Positions 1-8,243 of a stretch of DNA of 24,249 nucleotides are shown here, piece after piece; position 1 is the stretch's first letter, and each line of letters starts with the position of its first letter. Source of the stretch: a virus; the IMG/VR virus record IMGVR_UViG_3300029319_000502, positions 1-24,249 of that record; one strand, given 5' to 3'. The translations under genes and the position numbers were made by a program. Under the pieces are notes generated by a model. The model was not told the DNA's origin, did no database searches, and worked only from the letters and a program-made list of their open reading frames with translations.

Positions 1-509
1 AAATAGTTAGAACCAACTTTGAAATGTTGACCGCTTAAATAATTAATTCTAGCACTATCGATTGCAAGCAAGCCAGTGTGAGGATAATCAGAATCGCCTG
101 GCACTGAATCACCTGGACCAACATAGCCAGGTGGTGGTAACCTGTGTTGAGGTATAGGTACTATAAGTTGATCGCCAGTTAAGTTATCAAAATAAGCGCT
201 GTCAACAACTAACTTACTATTTTCCAAGTTAGGTGGCAAATTTGAAAATAGTAAGTAAGAGAAAAACTGTCCTTTGTTGTGTAAGAAGTTAACTTCACGT
301 ACAGCATCGTGCGTCAGAGGAGGCACGTCTAAAGGATCGTAAAATGTGTTCTTAGGATTATTGACTCTAGAATTAAATCTTGCTGAACCTGATAAAGGTG
401 TGTGATTAACGCTATCTAGGTTTCCTAGAAAAACGTTTATCTGATTTATATTATCGATAAAGACGCCGATGGAGTCATCAATAAAACTACTATCTGCTAT
501 TCGTGCCAT
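1..509 (-). CDS. Tail fibre-like virion structural protein, partial (C-terminus outside window)
   Basis: The frame opens at an ATG at 509 and stays open to the left edge, giving about 169 residues of an incomplete protein. It begins MARIADSSFIDDSIG and later shows the short motifs VVDSAYFDNLTG and AIDSARINYLSG. These 'DSAxxxxL(S/T)G' units resemble the repeats seen in tail fibre and baseplate-fibre proteins of marine T4-like phages. A proline/glycine-rich loop (RLPPPGYVGPGDS) lies between the two motifs. The start overlaps the end of the 73-residue gene upstream by 20 nt, consistent with the same late operon. The exact role (fibre, short fibre or baseplate decoration) cannot be told from this fragment. 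Confidence 0.6.
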   Translation of the reverse strand, partial: MARIADSSFIDDSIGVFIDNINQINVFLGNLDSVNHTPLSGSARFNSRVNNPKNTFYDPLDVPPLTHDAVREVNFLHNKGQFFSYLLFSNLPPNLENSKLVVDSAYFDNLTGDQLIVPIPQHRLPPPGYVGPGDSVPGDSDYPHTGLLAIDSARINYLSGQHFKVGSNY

Positions 510-711
510 CGAGTTTACCTACAATTTGATTTAGCAGTAACTTTATATCATTGACATCCTGCTTTAGTGATTCAAGTTCCGCGTCTTTTTCTTTTCTTAA
601 TTTTTTTCTTAACTTAGCTTGTTCAATAGCATTATTATCATTACTTAATATAACACCGTTTTCATTTCTAACTAAGCTAGACTCACCCTCAACTTTAACA
701 TAATTCATCAT
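490..711 (-). CDS. Small coiled-coil protein, probable virion/tail accessory protein
   Basis: This is a 73-residue protein. The N-terminal third (MMNYVKVEGESSLVRNENG) resembles small conserved proteins I associate with T4-like cyanophage structural clusters; this is recalled resemblance only. The rest is a strongly charged heptad-like helix from about residue 28 to 66, containing KLRKKLRKEKDAELESL and then VNDIKLLLNQIVGKL, so it probably oligomerises as a coiled coil. Two consecutive ATG codons (711 and 708) could start it; the upstream 524-residue gene ends in a TGA at 710-708 that overlaps both, so translation is probably coupled. No catalytic motif is visible, and a structural or chaperone role is inferred only from position. 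Confidence 0.65.
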   Translation of the reverse strand: MMNYVKVEGESSLVRNENGVILSNDNNAIEQAKLRKKLRKEKDAELESLKQDVNDIKLLLNQIVGKLDGTNSR

Positions 712-2282
712 ACACTCAATGCAATAACTCTTAAATCTTTAATAAAAGGTTGCTTTGATTTATCAGTAGATCTCATAACTATTTTAATTTGAAACTTAGT
801 AAACTCTTCAAGTTGACCGCCATCGCCACCAGGCAAGAATTCATAATCTCTGAAAGTTACGAGATTTTCATCAGTAGGATTGTTTGTTGTTTCTGGTGTT
901 AAGATATAACCTTGGTCTTCAATATTTTGATCTGAAGTAGCAGTTCTAAAATAAACTTGAAAATCACAACCCGGTGGTCTTTGTGCGGCGAAAGCTATTT
1001 TTAATCCAACTGCCGGATTAATAAGAGTCACAGCCTTTGTAATATGTTTAGTAGCTGATGATCCACCTCTTGCTGCAGTTTCATCTACGTATGTAAGTGG
1101 GGCGTTAAATCCTGTAGAAGCAGCTGAATCTTGCCTATCTATTAGTGCATCAACTAGTGTTATAGAAGATCTTTGCATGTCTAGCATTGGTGTCACAAAA
1201 TCATTAAGTGATTGAAAAGAGTATTGCGCTTCTAGAGATTTTATGTTTGCACCAAGTTCACTAGTTTCAATCGCAGTATTCGCTACCACGTGCGCTTTTC
1301 TTGTGTAAAGAGTAATATTTGGTCTTGAGTGTACAAAGTTATTAGATTTTTGATATGGCGTTTCAGTACCGGCAAACGATTTACCAGTTGTTAATTTTAA
1401 AGCTGATGCCATGGCAGTTTGAGGTGGGTTCAACGTTTGAGAATTTTTAAAGTAAATAGAGAAAGGTATGTTCTTAGTTACTTTGACATTAATTCCACCT
1501 CCTATGCCATCACTATCAGCAGCAGCACCAGCATTGAATTTATATCCTGTCCAGTCAACTGCAGTGATTGTTCTAGGACCTAGAATGTTTGGACCCGTGA
1601 TACCACCAATATTGCTAGCCGAATCTACACCTTCAATACGCACTGGATCATTGACAACAAATCCATGACCAGGATCAAAGACTTGTACTGAATTACTTCC
1701 TTTAGTAACTGTGATAGGATCTATGTCTAAAAGTTTTAAAGGCAACTCAGCATTTTGTAATATTGCTGCACCTTCGGTTGATGTATCAAATTTTGCCCTA
1801 TAGATTTCAAAAGTTAAGTCTTGCTCTTGTGAAGGTGTAAATGTTCCACCGTTTTGAGAATAGAACAGTGTGCCTAGTGCAGGATTTTTAGCAACACGGC
1901 CGGCAGTAGTTCCTATTTCAAATTCATCGATTTGTGCAATAAATATTTGATAATCTGGTGAGTTAGTGATAGCTACGATAGCATAGTCACGGTTACCTTT
2001 CAAGTACAATGGCTCTTCAAAAACAAAACTTGTAGCAACTGTTGCTTGATCTGATACATTTACTGAGCTTCCATTAACGTACACAACTGAGCCAGGCAAA
2101 ATAATATCTGTTGAAGGAAAGCCGTCAACCATAGGTCGTATTTGTAAACATACGGGATCGCTAGTAGCTTTACTCTTAAAGTATAAATCTACCTTAGTGA
2201 TAAAGCAACCCGTGTCTTGCTCAACGTAGAAAGACTGTGCTATCGGGTGTCTATCGATTTGATAACCTAGTGAAGTTCCCAT
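708..2282 (-). CDS. Virion structural protein, baseplate/fibre region (cyanophage-type, 524 aa)
   Basis: The N-terminus contains PIAQSFYVEQDTGCFITKVD followed by a 'KSKATSDPVCLQIRP' stretch, a pattern typical of large structural proteins in T4-like cyanophages, where it often lies next to or is fused with DUF4815-type proteins. A middle segment (about residues 180-270) has a beta-rich 'DPGHGFVVNDPVRIEG ... GIGGG' pattern that looks like an inserted small domain. The C-terminus (about 405-524) contains HITKAVTLINPAVGLKIAFA and looks like an all-beta domain. The start is supported by AGGAAA about 7 nt upstream of the ATG. It follows the 1217-residue gene after 16 nt. It probably belongs to the baseplate periphery; T4 has no obvious sequence equivalent. 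Confidence 0.7.
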   Translation of the reverse strand: MGTSLGYQIDRHPIAQSFYVEQDTGCFITKVDLYFKSKATSDPVCLQIRPMVDGFPSTDIILPGSVVYVNGSSVNVSDQATVATSFVFEEPLYLKGNRDYAIVAITNSPDYQIFIAQIDEFEIGTTAGRVAKNPALGTLFYSQNGGTFTPSQEQDLTFEIYRAKFDTSTEGAAILQNAELPLKLLDIDPITVTKGSNSVQVFDPGHGFVVNDPVRIEGVDSASNIGGITGPNILGPRTITAVDWTGYKFNAGAAADSDGIGGGINVKVTKNIPFSIYFKNSQTLNPPQTAMASALKLTTGKSFAGTETPYQKSNNFVHSRPNITLYTRKAHVVANTAIETSELGANIKSLEAQYSFQSLNDFVTPMLDMQRSSITLVDALIDRQDSAASTGFNAPLTYVDETAARGGSSATKHITKAVTLINPAVGLKIAFAAQRPPGCDFQVYFRTATSDQNIEDQGYILTPETTNNPTDENLVTFRDYEFLPGGDGGQLEEFTKFQIKIVMRSTDKSKQPFIKDLRVIALSV

Positions 2283-2298
2283 TTCTATTTCCTATATA

Positions 2299-5200
2299 TT
2301 ATGTCCACTGACCGCCGCCAGAGAAGCTGCCACCGCCGTGTATTCCAGTATCATGGTGACTCAGACTACCGCCGCCCCATGTAGTTGTCTTACCTGGAGG
2401 ATCATCCCTACCGTTGTGCTGTTGTTGAGGTTGAGGTTTATGGTGTACACTTCTTGAATGTTGGATTCCAAGTACTCTTGTAGACTTCCACTCTTGATCT
2501 ACTGTATCTAAGAATCCAGTTGCGGCGTACAATGTACGAGCTACTGTCGTAGATTTCTTTTCTTGATCGGCTGAAATATCTAAAATTTTAAATTCTACAG
2601 TACCTGTTCTAAATCTAATTTGATTAGTGTTCGGTATAAAGAACGATCCTTCCACATGCCCGTTGGCATCACTTGTTATCGCAGATGATGATTCAGGGTG
2701 TGATACAATATTGTTGTGTATGTTGCCGAATTCTGTTGGATCTTCGGAAATACGCTTAAATGTTTCTTCTCTAACAAAATGTTCTACATTTACACCATCA
2801 AAGAAACAAAACACTGTGGAGTTAGGTCTTAGTCCATTGGCTCTAAAGTAAATTTTACGTGATCGGCAGAACGGTAATAAAGCAACGTGTACTACTGTTT
2901 GGTTAATTAGTTCTTCTACTATTTCATCAGACACAACTTTATTAACGTCAGTCACAATCTTAGTAGCCTGATCTGATGTTTTTGAATTTGTAGTACTACC
3001 AACTGCCAGATCTTCTATTTTAGTTCCACCCCAGTTCCATTGCCAATTGTTCCATAAGTAAGCCTGAGTTGTATCTAACTTTATTCCTCCATCGATAACT
3101 TTCTTTGTTCTAACTTTTGTTTCTCTCCATTCATCTGACGCCGGAGATATATCAATGTCACCATGATAAATTACAACTTCAAAAGGATTAATCTTTTGGA
3201 ATCTCGAGGCTTGCGTTTGTTTTTTATAGGACACTTCTTCATAGTTGAGATATAAGTTATCACCTCTACGAACAATGTTTGTTGAGTTAGCAGAATCAAA
3301 AATTAATCTTATATTGTCTTCATTAAATGCTGTTGTCAGCAAGTTAACTTGTGGATCGATAGAAGCACGATAATCTGGTTGTTTTGTATCAGACATTTCT
3401 TGTGTAGAGAAATTATCTACAAAGAAGCCTGATTTAGTTCTATTCAACCCAGCAGAATCTAAGACTTCAAAGTTTTTAGTGTCTATTTCTAATAAACTTA
3501 ATGCCGTTACTTCTTCTAGTTTATCGATTCTTTTTTCTACTTGCGCAATGTCTCGCATAGTGTAGCGTTTATGATCTAACTTCTCCATAGTCAAATCAGA
3601 ATCATTAAGAGTGTTACCGTTAAATATAATTCTGTATAAAGGCAGAGAACCTATTTCTAGTTCTGGATATTGAGGTATGAAACTTGGGTTGCCTTTATTA
3701 AATGTTGTTCTTCCGTCCCTCGTTACAGCCACAACTGCAGCTTGTGGAAGATAATAATTTATGTCAGCTTGTACTGTATCATTCACTTGTAGATGTTCAT
3801 GTATGCGCGCACCTTTTGTCGAATTTGTGAATTCTCCAGCAGAATCCATTATTGATCTAAAGTCTATGCAATCTCTTAATTGAAGAGTTTCACCCATTCC
3901 ATCGCGAAATGATGGTATTTCATCATAGTCTACTTGTCCAGTGTATGAGTTAACTGCAAAGAAGTCACCGTCACCAGCACCATGTTGAAAGAATTTGTAT
4001 CTTACGTGTACTGGATCTGCAGGTGCCGCGAAACCATCTTTACGTATAAGTCTACCGAGACCATAGAAGTTATCTCTTTGTCCATTGTCTAATTCATATC
4101 TATTTAAAAGATCAATACCGTCAGAATCACCTTCTCTTACTCGCAACAATCTAAATATATCAGCTTTAGCTAAGTTAATGATACCGTTCACATCTTGTAA
4201 AACTTGCGTTTCTTCTACTAATGTTTTACTTCTTATAATACCAGTTGCTTTATTTACGAAAGCTAACACTTCCATTCCTGTCACATTGGCAGGTGCACCT
4301 GTAATGGCAGCAGATGTCGTGCCGGTACCGGCTACTCCAATCGGGTGTTGCCATACTGCACTATCTTCTTTTGCAAAAATCCAATCACCAGTGTTTGCAA
4401 AAGTTTCACCTGCTGCAGTCAGTGAAATAGATCCAGCGCCGGCGCCATCAGTGTTAAATGAAAATCTTCTTTGAGTTTGAAGTGATATATCATCCAGTGC
4501 TTGAGGTCTTTGCCTAGGTATTTTAAATATAGATGTGTTTTTTTCAGGCTCGAATAACACAGCCTTATTGTTTGGTCTGAATAGATTAAAGTAAGATGAG
4601 GTAGAGTTACCTATACTGACAGTATTTCTAAAGTTCTGTCCAGTATTCATTTGTATGTCCATAAGATAATATCTTAGGCTATTGCTTGCTTCTCTGTGCA
4701 CTGCTTTTACACGGCACGAACCTATAGAGTCTCCACCAAAATCTGCGCCATTCATAAGTGCTAGCTTTTGAAATCTATCAATATCAGGTAAACCCTTTGT
4801 ATTTCCTGATAAACCAGCTGCAGCGCCATTTGAATCAACATTTACAGTTACGAAGTTTCCGTAATCTGCAGGTGTTACTTCATTTTGTATTTCTACTGTT
4901 GAAGAAGGTTTTGTAATTCTAGAAGTAAAAGGTGCTAAAACTCTTGAACGATACCCATCAACTACTGCAATACCATCACTAAGTTTCATTAGAAGGTTAT
5001 CTTTATCAGAATCTAATTCAAATCTCAACCTAAATGGTTTAACTAAATAGTCACCTGAATTTTCTTTGATTCGAGTTGCAACAAAATCTCTTACAACATT
5101 ATATGAATTCATTTGATTTTTATTTGATACAACTATACCTTCACTAATATTCACAAGTGGTACAAAGTTATCAGCAGCTTCTAAATCAGATTCATTTGAA

Positions 5201-5952
5201 AGTGTCAAAGTTATACGAAATCTATCCGCACCTGGCGCAGAAGTGTTAGGTACAGCACCTTGATTGTCGTATAGACTTGCGTCATCATCAACATCTACAA
5301 TATCTTCTACAACTTTAAAGCCAACTGTTTCAGAAGGTGAATCACTGTACTTAGAAACTATGATAGCCTGTGGTAATGTAAATACAAAAAACCCTTTCAC
5401 AAAATAAACACCACTATCTACAGAAAATCTAGTGCCTCTACCAACAGCAGGATTTGTATCAGTGTTCGTGGTCTGCACAGCTAATGTAGTTGAACCGTTT
5501 GTAATGTTTTCACCGGCTGTAAATCTAACTGCGTTTAATCCCGCTAGAGATGCCGGTGCATTAGTATATGCTACATAAATTGTAGCTGGGTCTGAACCCG
5601 ATGCTTCCACGACTTCAATTACACGTGCTGTTACTCCACTCGTTGCACCTGTAAACGTAGTACCCAACAACGTAGACGTAGTTGTAGGTAACGCCAGTGA
5701 AGTCGTATTAAGTTTTACAAATTCGTATGCTGTATTAATTTGAGTTGTTCCAGGCTTTACAACTCCACCCTCTTTAAATATGTTACCACCAAATCTTTTG
5801 ATTTGCTGCTGAAGCATTGTTTGTAGTTGTGTAAGCTCACGTGCCTGCAATACTCTACCACTATTAAATAGAATACGTAGGTATCCATCACTGTCCCTAA
5901 AGTCATCTTTGAACTTTGTAGGTATGAGGGTTGAACTAAGAGTAGTAGCCAT
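2299..5952 (-). CDS. Large DUF4815-type baseplate/tail structural protein (1217 aa)
   Basis: The N-terminus (TLIPTKFKDDFRDSDGYLRI, then LFNSGRVLQARELTQLQTML and FGGNIFKEGG) is characteristic of the DUF4815 family of tail proteins found in many marine T4-like phages. Residues about 96-150 hold a small beta insertion (GATSG ... FTAGENI). The C-terminal third has an Ig-like pattern (GLRPNSTVFCFFDGVNVEHF, then SDANGHVEGSFFIPNTNQIRF), also known from these proteins. The last 60 or so residues are very rich in His, Gln and Gly. A good ribosome site, AAGGA, sits about 8 nt before the ATG. It lies between gp8 and the 524-residue structural gene. It may occupy the place of T4 gp10 or another peripheral wedge protein, which is inference; the family assignment is firmer. 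Confidence 0.8.
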   Translation of the reverse strand: MATTLSSTLIPTKFKDDFRDSDGYLRILFNSGRVLQARELTQLQTMLQQQIKRFGGNIFKEGGVVKPGTTQINTAYEFVKLNTTSLALPTTTSTLLGTTFTGATSGVTARVIEVVEASGSDPATIYVAYTNAPASLAGLNAVRFTAGENITNGSTTLAVQTTNTDTNPAVGRGTRFSVDSGVYFVKGFFVFTLPQAIIVSKYSDSPSETVGFKVVEDIVDVDDDASLYDNQGAVPNTSAPGADRFRITLTLSNESDLEAADNFVPLVNISEGIVVSNKNQMNSYNVVRDFVATRIKENSGDYLVKPFRLRFELDSDKDNLLMKLSDGIAVVDGYRSRVLAPFTSRITKPSSTVEIQNEVTPADYGNFVTVNVDSNGAAAGLSGNTKGLPDIDRFQKLALMNGADFGGDSIGSCRVKAVHREASNSLRYYLMDIQMNTGQNFRNTVSIGNSTSSYFNLFRPNNKAVLFEPEKNTSIFKIPRQRPQALDDISLQTQRRFSFNTDGAGAGSISLTAAGETFANTGDWIFAKEDSAVWQHPIGVAGTGTTSAAITGAPANVTGMEVLAFVNKATGIIRSKTLVEETQVLQDVNGIINLAKADIFRLLRVREGDSDGIDLLNRYELDNGQRDNFYGLGRLIRKDGFAAPADPVHVRYKFFQHGAGDGDFFAVNSYTGQVDYDEIPSFRDGMGETLQLRDCIDFRSIMDSAGEFTNSTKGARIHEHLQVNDTVQADINYYLPQAAVVAVTRDGRTTFNKGNPSFIPQYPELEIGSLPLYRIIFNGNTLNDSDLTMEKLDHKRYTMRDIAQVEKRIDKLEEVTALSLLEIDTKNFEVLDSAGLNRTKSGFFVDNFSTQEMSDTKQPDYRASIDPQVNLLTTAFNEDNIRLIFDSANSTNIVRRGDNLYLNYEEVSYKKQTQASRFQKINPFEVVIYHGDIDISPASDEWRETKVRTKKVIDGGIKLDTTQAYLWNNWQWNWGGTKIEDLAVGSTTNSKTSDQATKIVTDVNKVVSDEIVEELINQTVVHVALLPFCRSRKIYFRANGLRPNSTVFCFFDGVNVEHFVREETFKRISEDPTEFGNIHNNIVSHPESSSAITSDANGHVEGSFFIPNTNQIRFRTGTVEFKILDISADQEKKSTTVARTLYAATGFLDTVDQEWKSTRVLGIQHSRSVHHKPQPQQQHNGRDDPPGKTTTWGGGSLSHHDTGIHGGGSFSGGGQWT

Positions 5953-5963
5953 TCTTTATATCC

Positions 5964-7316
5964 TTAGAATTGTACGACAACTTTAATGTCTTCATTTTGT
6001 GCCAGCGCTCGACTCACAGGTTTTCTGTTATCTATATAGAGCACAGCACCAGTCTCTGGATCAACTTCTGGAGCTACAAGTGCTGAATCAATAACACCAT
6101 CACCTGCACCATTTGTTTCTGTTATAAGCTCACCATCTTGGAAAGACAGGAATCCAGTGTCAGCATTTTGATGATAAAAGATTTGATTGGAATCAATTTC
6201 ATCTACGAGTGCTTGCGCATTACTGGTTGAACCTTTAATTGTTTTATCAGCGGTAAATCCTGTGACTATGCTTGAAAGTGTCATGCTTTTTAGTGCATTA
6301 CCTGTGGTCGATAAAAACGCCGCGCCAAGCGAAGACTTTGGATCTCGTATAAGTCCTACTTGTCTAAAATCTTGATTTACTATTAGATCTGAATCAGTGC
6401 CTAACAAGTCAGCATGGAACATGACAGACGTTGATCTAAGATCTTCCCTAGGGTCTTTACCAATACCTGAGTCTGGCCCTAATACTGCACGTGCTGTAGC
6501 GTTTTGTGTTGCTCCACCTCCAGTTATAGATACAATCGCTCTTGTATAACCAGTACCAAAACCCTTGACGTCACCATTACTCGAATCTTCAGCGCGTATT
6601 CTCACAACTTGTCCGGTCGCTGAATCGATAGTTGGTATGAAACTTGCATTTTGACCGGTACCTGTTATGGTAATCGTAGGTAGAGATGTATAACCCGCGC
6701 CTCCATCAGTAATAACTAAGTTAAGTATTTCCCCAGCTTTCGCATTATTTTGTACTTCTTCTTGTTTCAATTGTATACCAGTAGAATTTGAATCTGTTGC
6801 ACCTTGCACCTGAGTAGGCATAAAATTAGATGACATAAAGTTATTTGCATTAGCAGCGCTTATAGTATATAAAAATTTCCAGACATAACCATCTGATAAT
6901 CTACGTGCATCGATATTAGAAAATGTTGGTTCAATTGTTGATGGAACTGCTGTGCCATTAGCGTTTCTTCCAACTTCTAAACATACATAAACTTGATTGG
7001 CTTCGTTCTTTACGTAATAAGGCTGTGTTGGATAACCAGATTGTTGATCATCAAATTGAGAATATATAACTCCAGACGCCCAGTTGTTTCTTGGAACAAC
7101 AAGCGATGTTGCAGCCACTTTTTTTACACCCTGTAAAGCATTACGAAAACCTTGAATTTGTTGTGGTGAGTTTGTTGGCGTTGGTACTGTTTCAGATGAA
7201 TCCCATTGCTCTGATCTGCCGATACCAATATAGTACTTCCTTGTGTCTTCAGTAAACTGATCAAAGAAGTCCTGTGCTATTTGTCTTCGTAAGGCGTCTG
7301 TTACTATTGCTGGCAT
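5964..7316 (-). CDS. gp8: Baseplate wedge subunit gp8
   Basis: gp8 is a peripheral wedge protein that helps hold the T4 baseplate together. Hallmarks match T4 gp8: GIGRSEQWDSS at residues 31-41 (T4 has a 'FGRSEPWSS' stretch), VPRNNW at 74-79, SDGYVWKFLY at 141-150, and the C-terminal YIDNRKPVSRALAQNEDIKV, which parallels T4's 'MENRPPIIMAMDQTEEINI'. At 450 residues it is longer than T4 gp8 (about 334). The surplus includes a segment at about 198-280 with two 'GxGYT...ITG' units and a small beta insertion at about 355-400 (TIKGSTSNAQALV ... FQDGELI). A ribosome site AGGAT precedes the ATG by about 6 nt. The DUF4815-type gene follows after 11 nt. Confidence 0.92.
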   Translation of the reverse strand: MPAIVTDALRRQIAQDFFDQFTEDTRKYYIGIGRSEQWDSSETVPTPTNSPQQIQGFRNALQGVKKVAATSLVVPRNNWASGVIYSQFDDQQSGYPTQPYYVKNEANQVYVCLEVGRNANGTAVPSTIEPTFSNIDARRLSDGYVWKFLYTISAANANNFMSSNFMPTQVQGATDSNSTGIQLKQEEVQNNAKAGEILNLVITDGGAGYTSLPTITITGTGQNASFIPTIDSATGQVVRIRAEDSSNGDVKGFGTGYTRAIVSITGGGATQNATARAVLGPDSGIGKDPREDLRSTSVMFHADLLGTDSDLIVNQDFRQVGLIRDPKSSLGAAFLSTTGNALKSMTLSSIVTGFTADKTIKGSTSNAQALVDEIDSNQIFYHQNADTGFLSFQDGELITETNGAGDGVIDSALVAPEVDPETGAVLYIDNRKPVSRALAQNEDIKVVVQF

Positions 7317-7327
7317 ATCTTATCCTA

Positions 7328-8209
7328 TTAAGTACTTACTGCTGCACCAAGCGCGATTCTGAGGAAATTACCTGAAGCACTATCAAACACAGCTAAACAC
7401 GGATTCCCTGATGCTCCATTTCTAACAAATATCAGTGTACCATGATCTGGGTTGTTTGGTTTACTAGCCACAGTGTAGGGATTCAAATTTACTTGTGTGG
7501 CTCTCGTTAAAATATAATCTGAATCTACAAGTGTTTCAACTGCCCCGGAATCTACGTAATTAAAATTACTTAACTGTTTTAGTCTAACGTAATCCGAATC
7601 TACTATCGTGGTTACTTCTGCAGAGTCTAAGCCACGATTCGAATCAATCATCTTTTGCACTTCAGAAGAATCCAAACCGCCGTTTGAATCAATCATCTTT
7701 TGTACTTGCGCTGAGTCTAAAGTAGATGTAACCGGCGCGCGTGATGTCACATATGCAGAGTCAATAAGCGCAGTTGCTAAACCTGAGTCAATTGAGTTAG
7801 CTCTTACAATTAGAAGTGTTTGTGATGAATCTTGTGCAATGCCACTTCGTAATGCAATATAAGAAGAATCAACAATTCCATTTATTGAACTAACGACTGC
7901 ACCACCAATAGTTGTATCAAGCAACACAGTACCTGAAGAATCTGGCAGTGTTATTGTGTTATCTTTTGTTGGATCAGTTATAGTAAAAGTAGTTTCAAAA
8001 GAATCTGCAGTAGCACCCTCAAACACTAAAGAATTGCTATCAAACGAAACACCAAGATTATTGGCTGCACCACCTGTAACAACTTGTAACGCTGAAACAT
8101 CGTTATACAACTCAGTAAAGTTATCATTTATTTTACCACCAGCAGTGCGCAGGTCATCCCCTGTTCCGTCATTGCCGCTACTGCCGACACCTATTACTTG
8201 TTTAGCCAT
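7328..8209 (-). CDS. Repeat-containing virion structural protein (293 aa)
   Basis: The N-terminal VIGVGSSGNDGTGDDLRTAG plus KINDNFTELYND is a conserved opening found in structural and fibre-like proteins of T4-like marine phages. The middle is built of repeated DS units (IDSAYV, IVDSDYV, LVDSDYI), including a 15-residue tandem repeat at residues 164-208. The C-terminus (NPDHGTLIFVRNGASG, then CLAVFDSASGNFLRIALG) looks like a compact beta domain. The start is supported by AGGAT about 7 nt upstream, and a TATAAATA late promoter lies at 8236-8243, so this gene may head its own transcript. It sits between a wedge-like protein and gp8, so a peripheral baseplate or fibre-attachment role is inferred. 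Confidence 0.7.
   Translation of the reverse strand: MAKQVIGVGSSGNDGTGDDLRTAGGKINDNFTELYNDVSALQVVTGGAANNLGVSFDSNSLVFEGATADSFETTFTITDPTKDNTITLPDSSGTVLLDTTIGGAVVSSINGIVDSSYIALRSGIAQDSSQTLLIVRANSIDSGLATALIDSAYVTSRAPVTSTLDSAQVQKMIDSNGGLDSSEVQKMIDSNRGLDSAEVTTIVDSDYVRLKQLSNFNYVDSGAVETLVDSDYILTRATQVNLNPYTVASKPNNPDHGTLIFVRNGASGNPCLAVFDSASGNFLRIALGAAVST
7586..7720 (-). repeat. Three-copy 45-bp in-frame tandem repeat
   Basis: Within the 293-residue protein, residues 164-208 read as three 15-residue units: LDSAQVQKMIDSNGG, LDSSEVQKMIDSNRG and the diverged LDSAEVTTIVDSDYV. The first two units are also nearly identical in DNA. Such repeats may change copy number by recombination; that is inference. Confidence 0.85.
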
Positions 8210-8235
8210 CTTATATCCTACACATTAGTTGCTAT

Positions 8236-8243
8236 TATTTATA
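8236..8243 (-). promoter_or_regulatory. T4-type late promoter TATAAATA
   Basis: The minus strand reads TATAAATA, the exact T4 late consensus recognised by gp55-type sigma factors. The predicted start (about 6 nt downstream, near 8230) leaves a leader of about 21 nt carrying the AGGAT ribosome site of the gene starting at 8209. The motif contains the TAA stop of the upstream 324-residue gene (GTA TAA ATA). Confidence 0.75.

Noticed and set aside
7956-8228. Plus-strand open frame of 90 residues opposite the 293-aa gene
   Set aside because: It is antisense to a recognised structural gene with good start signals, and has no ribosome site or family resemblance.
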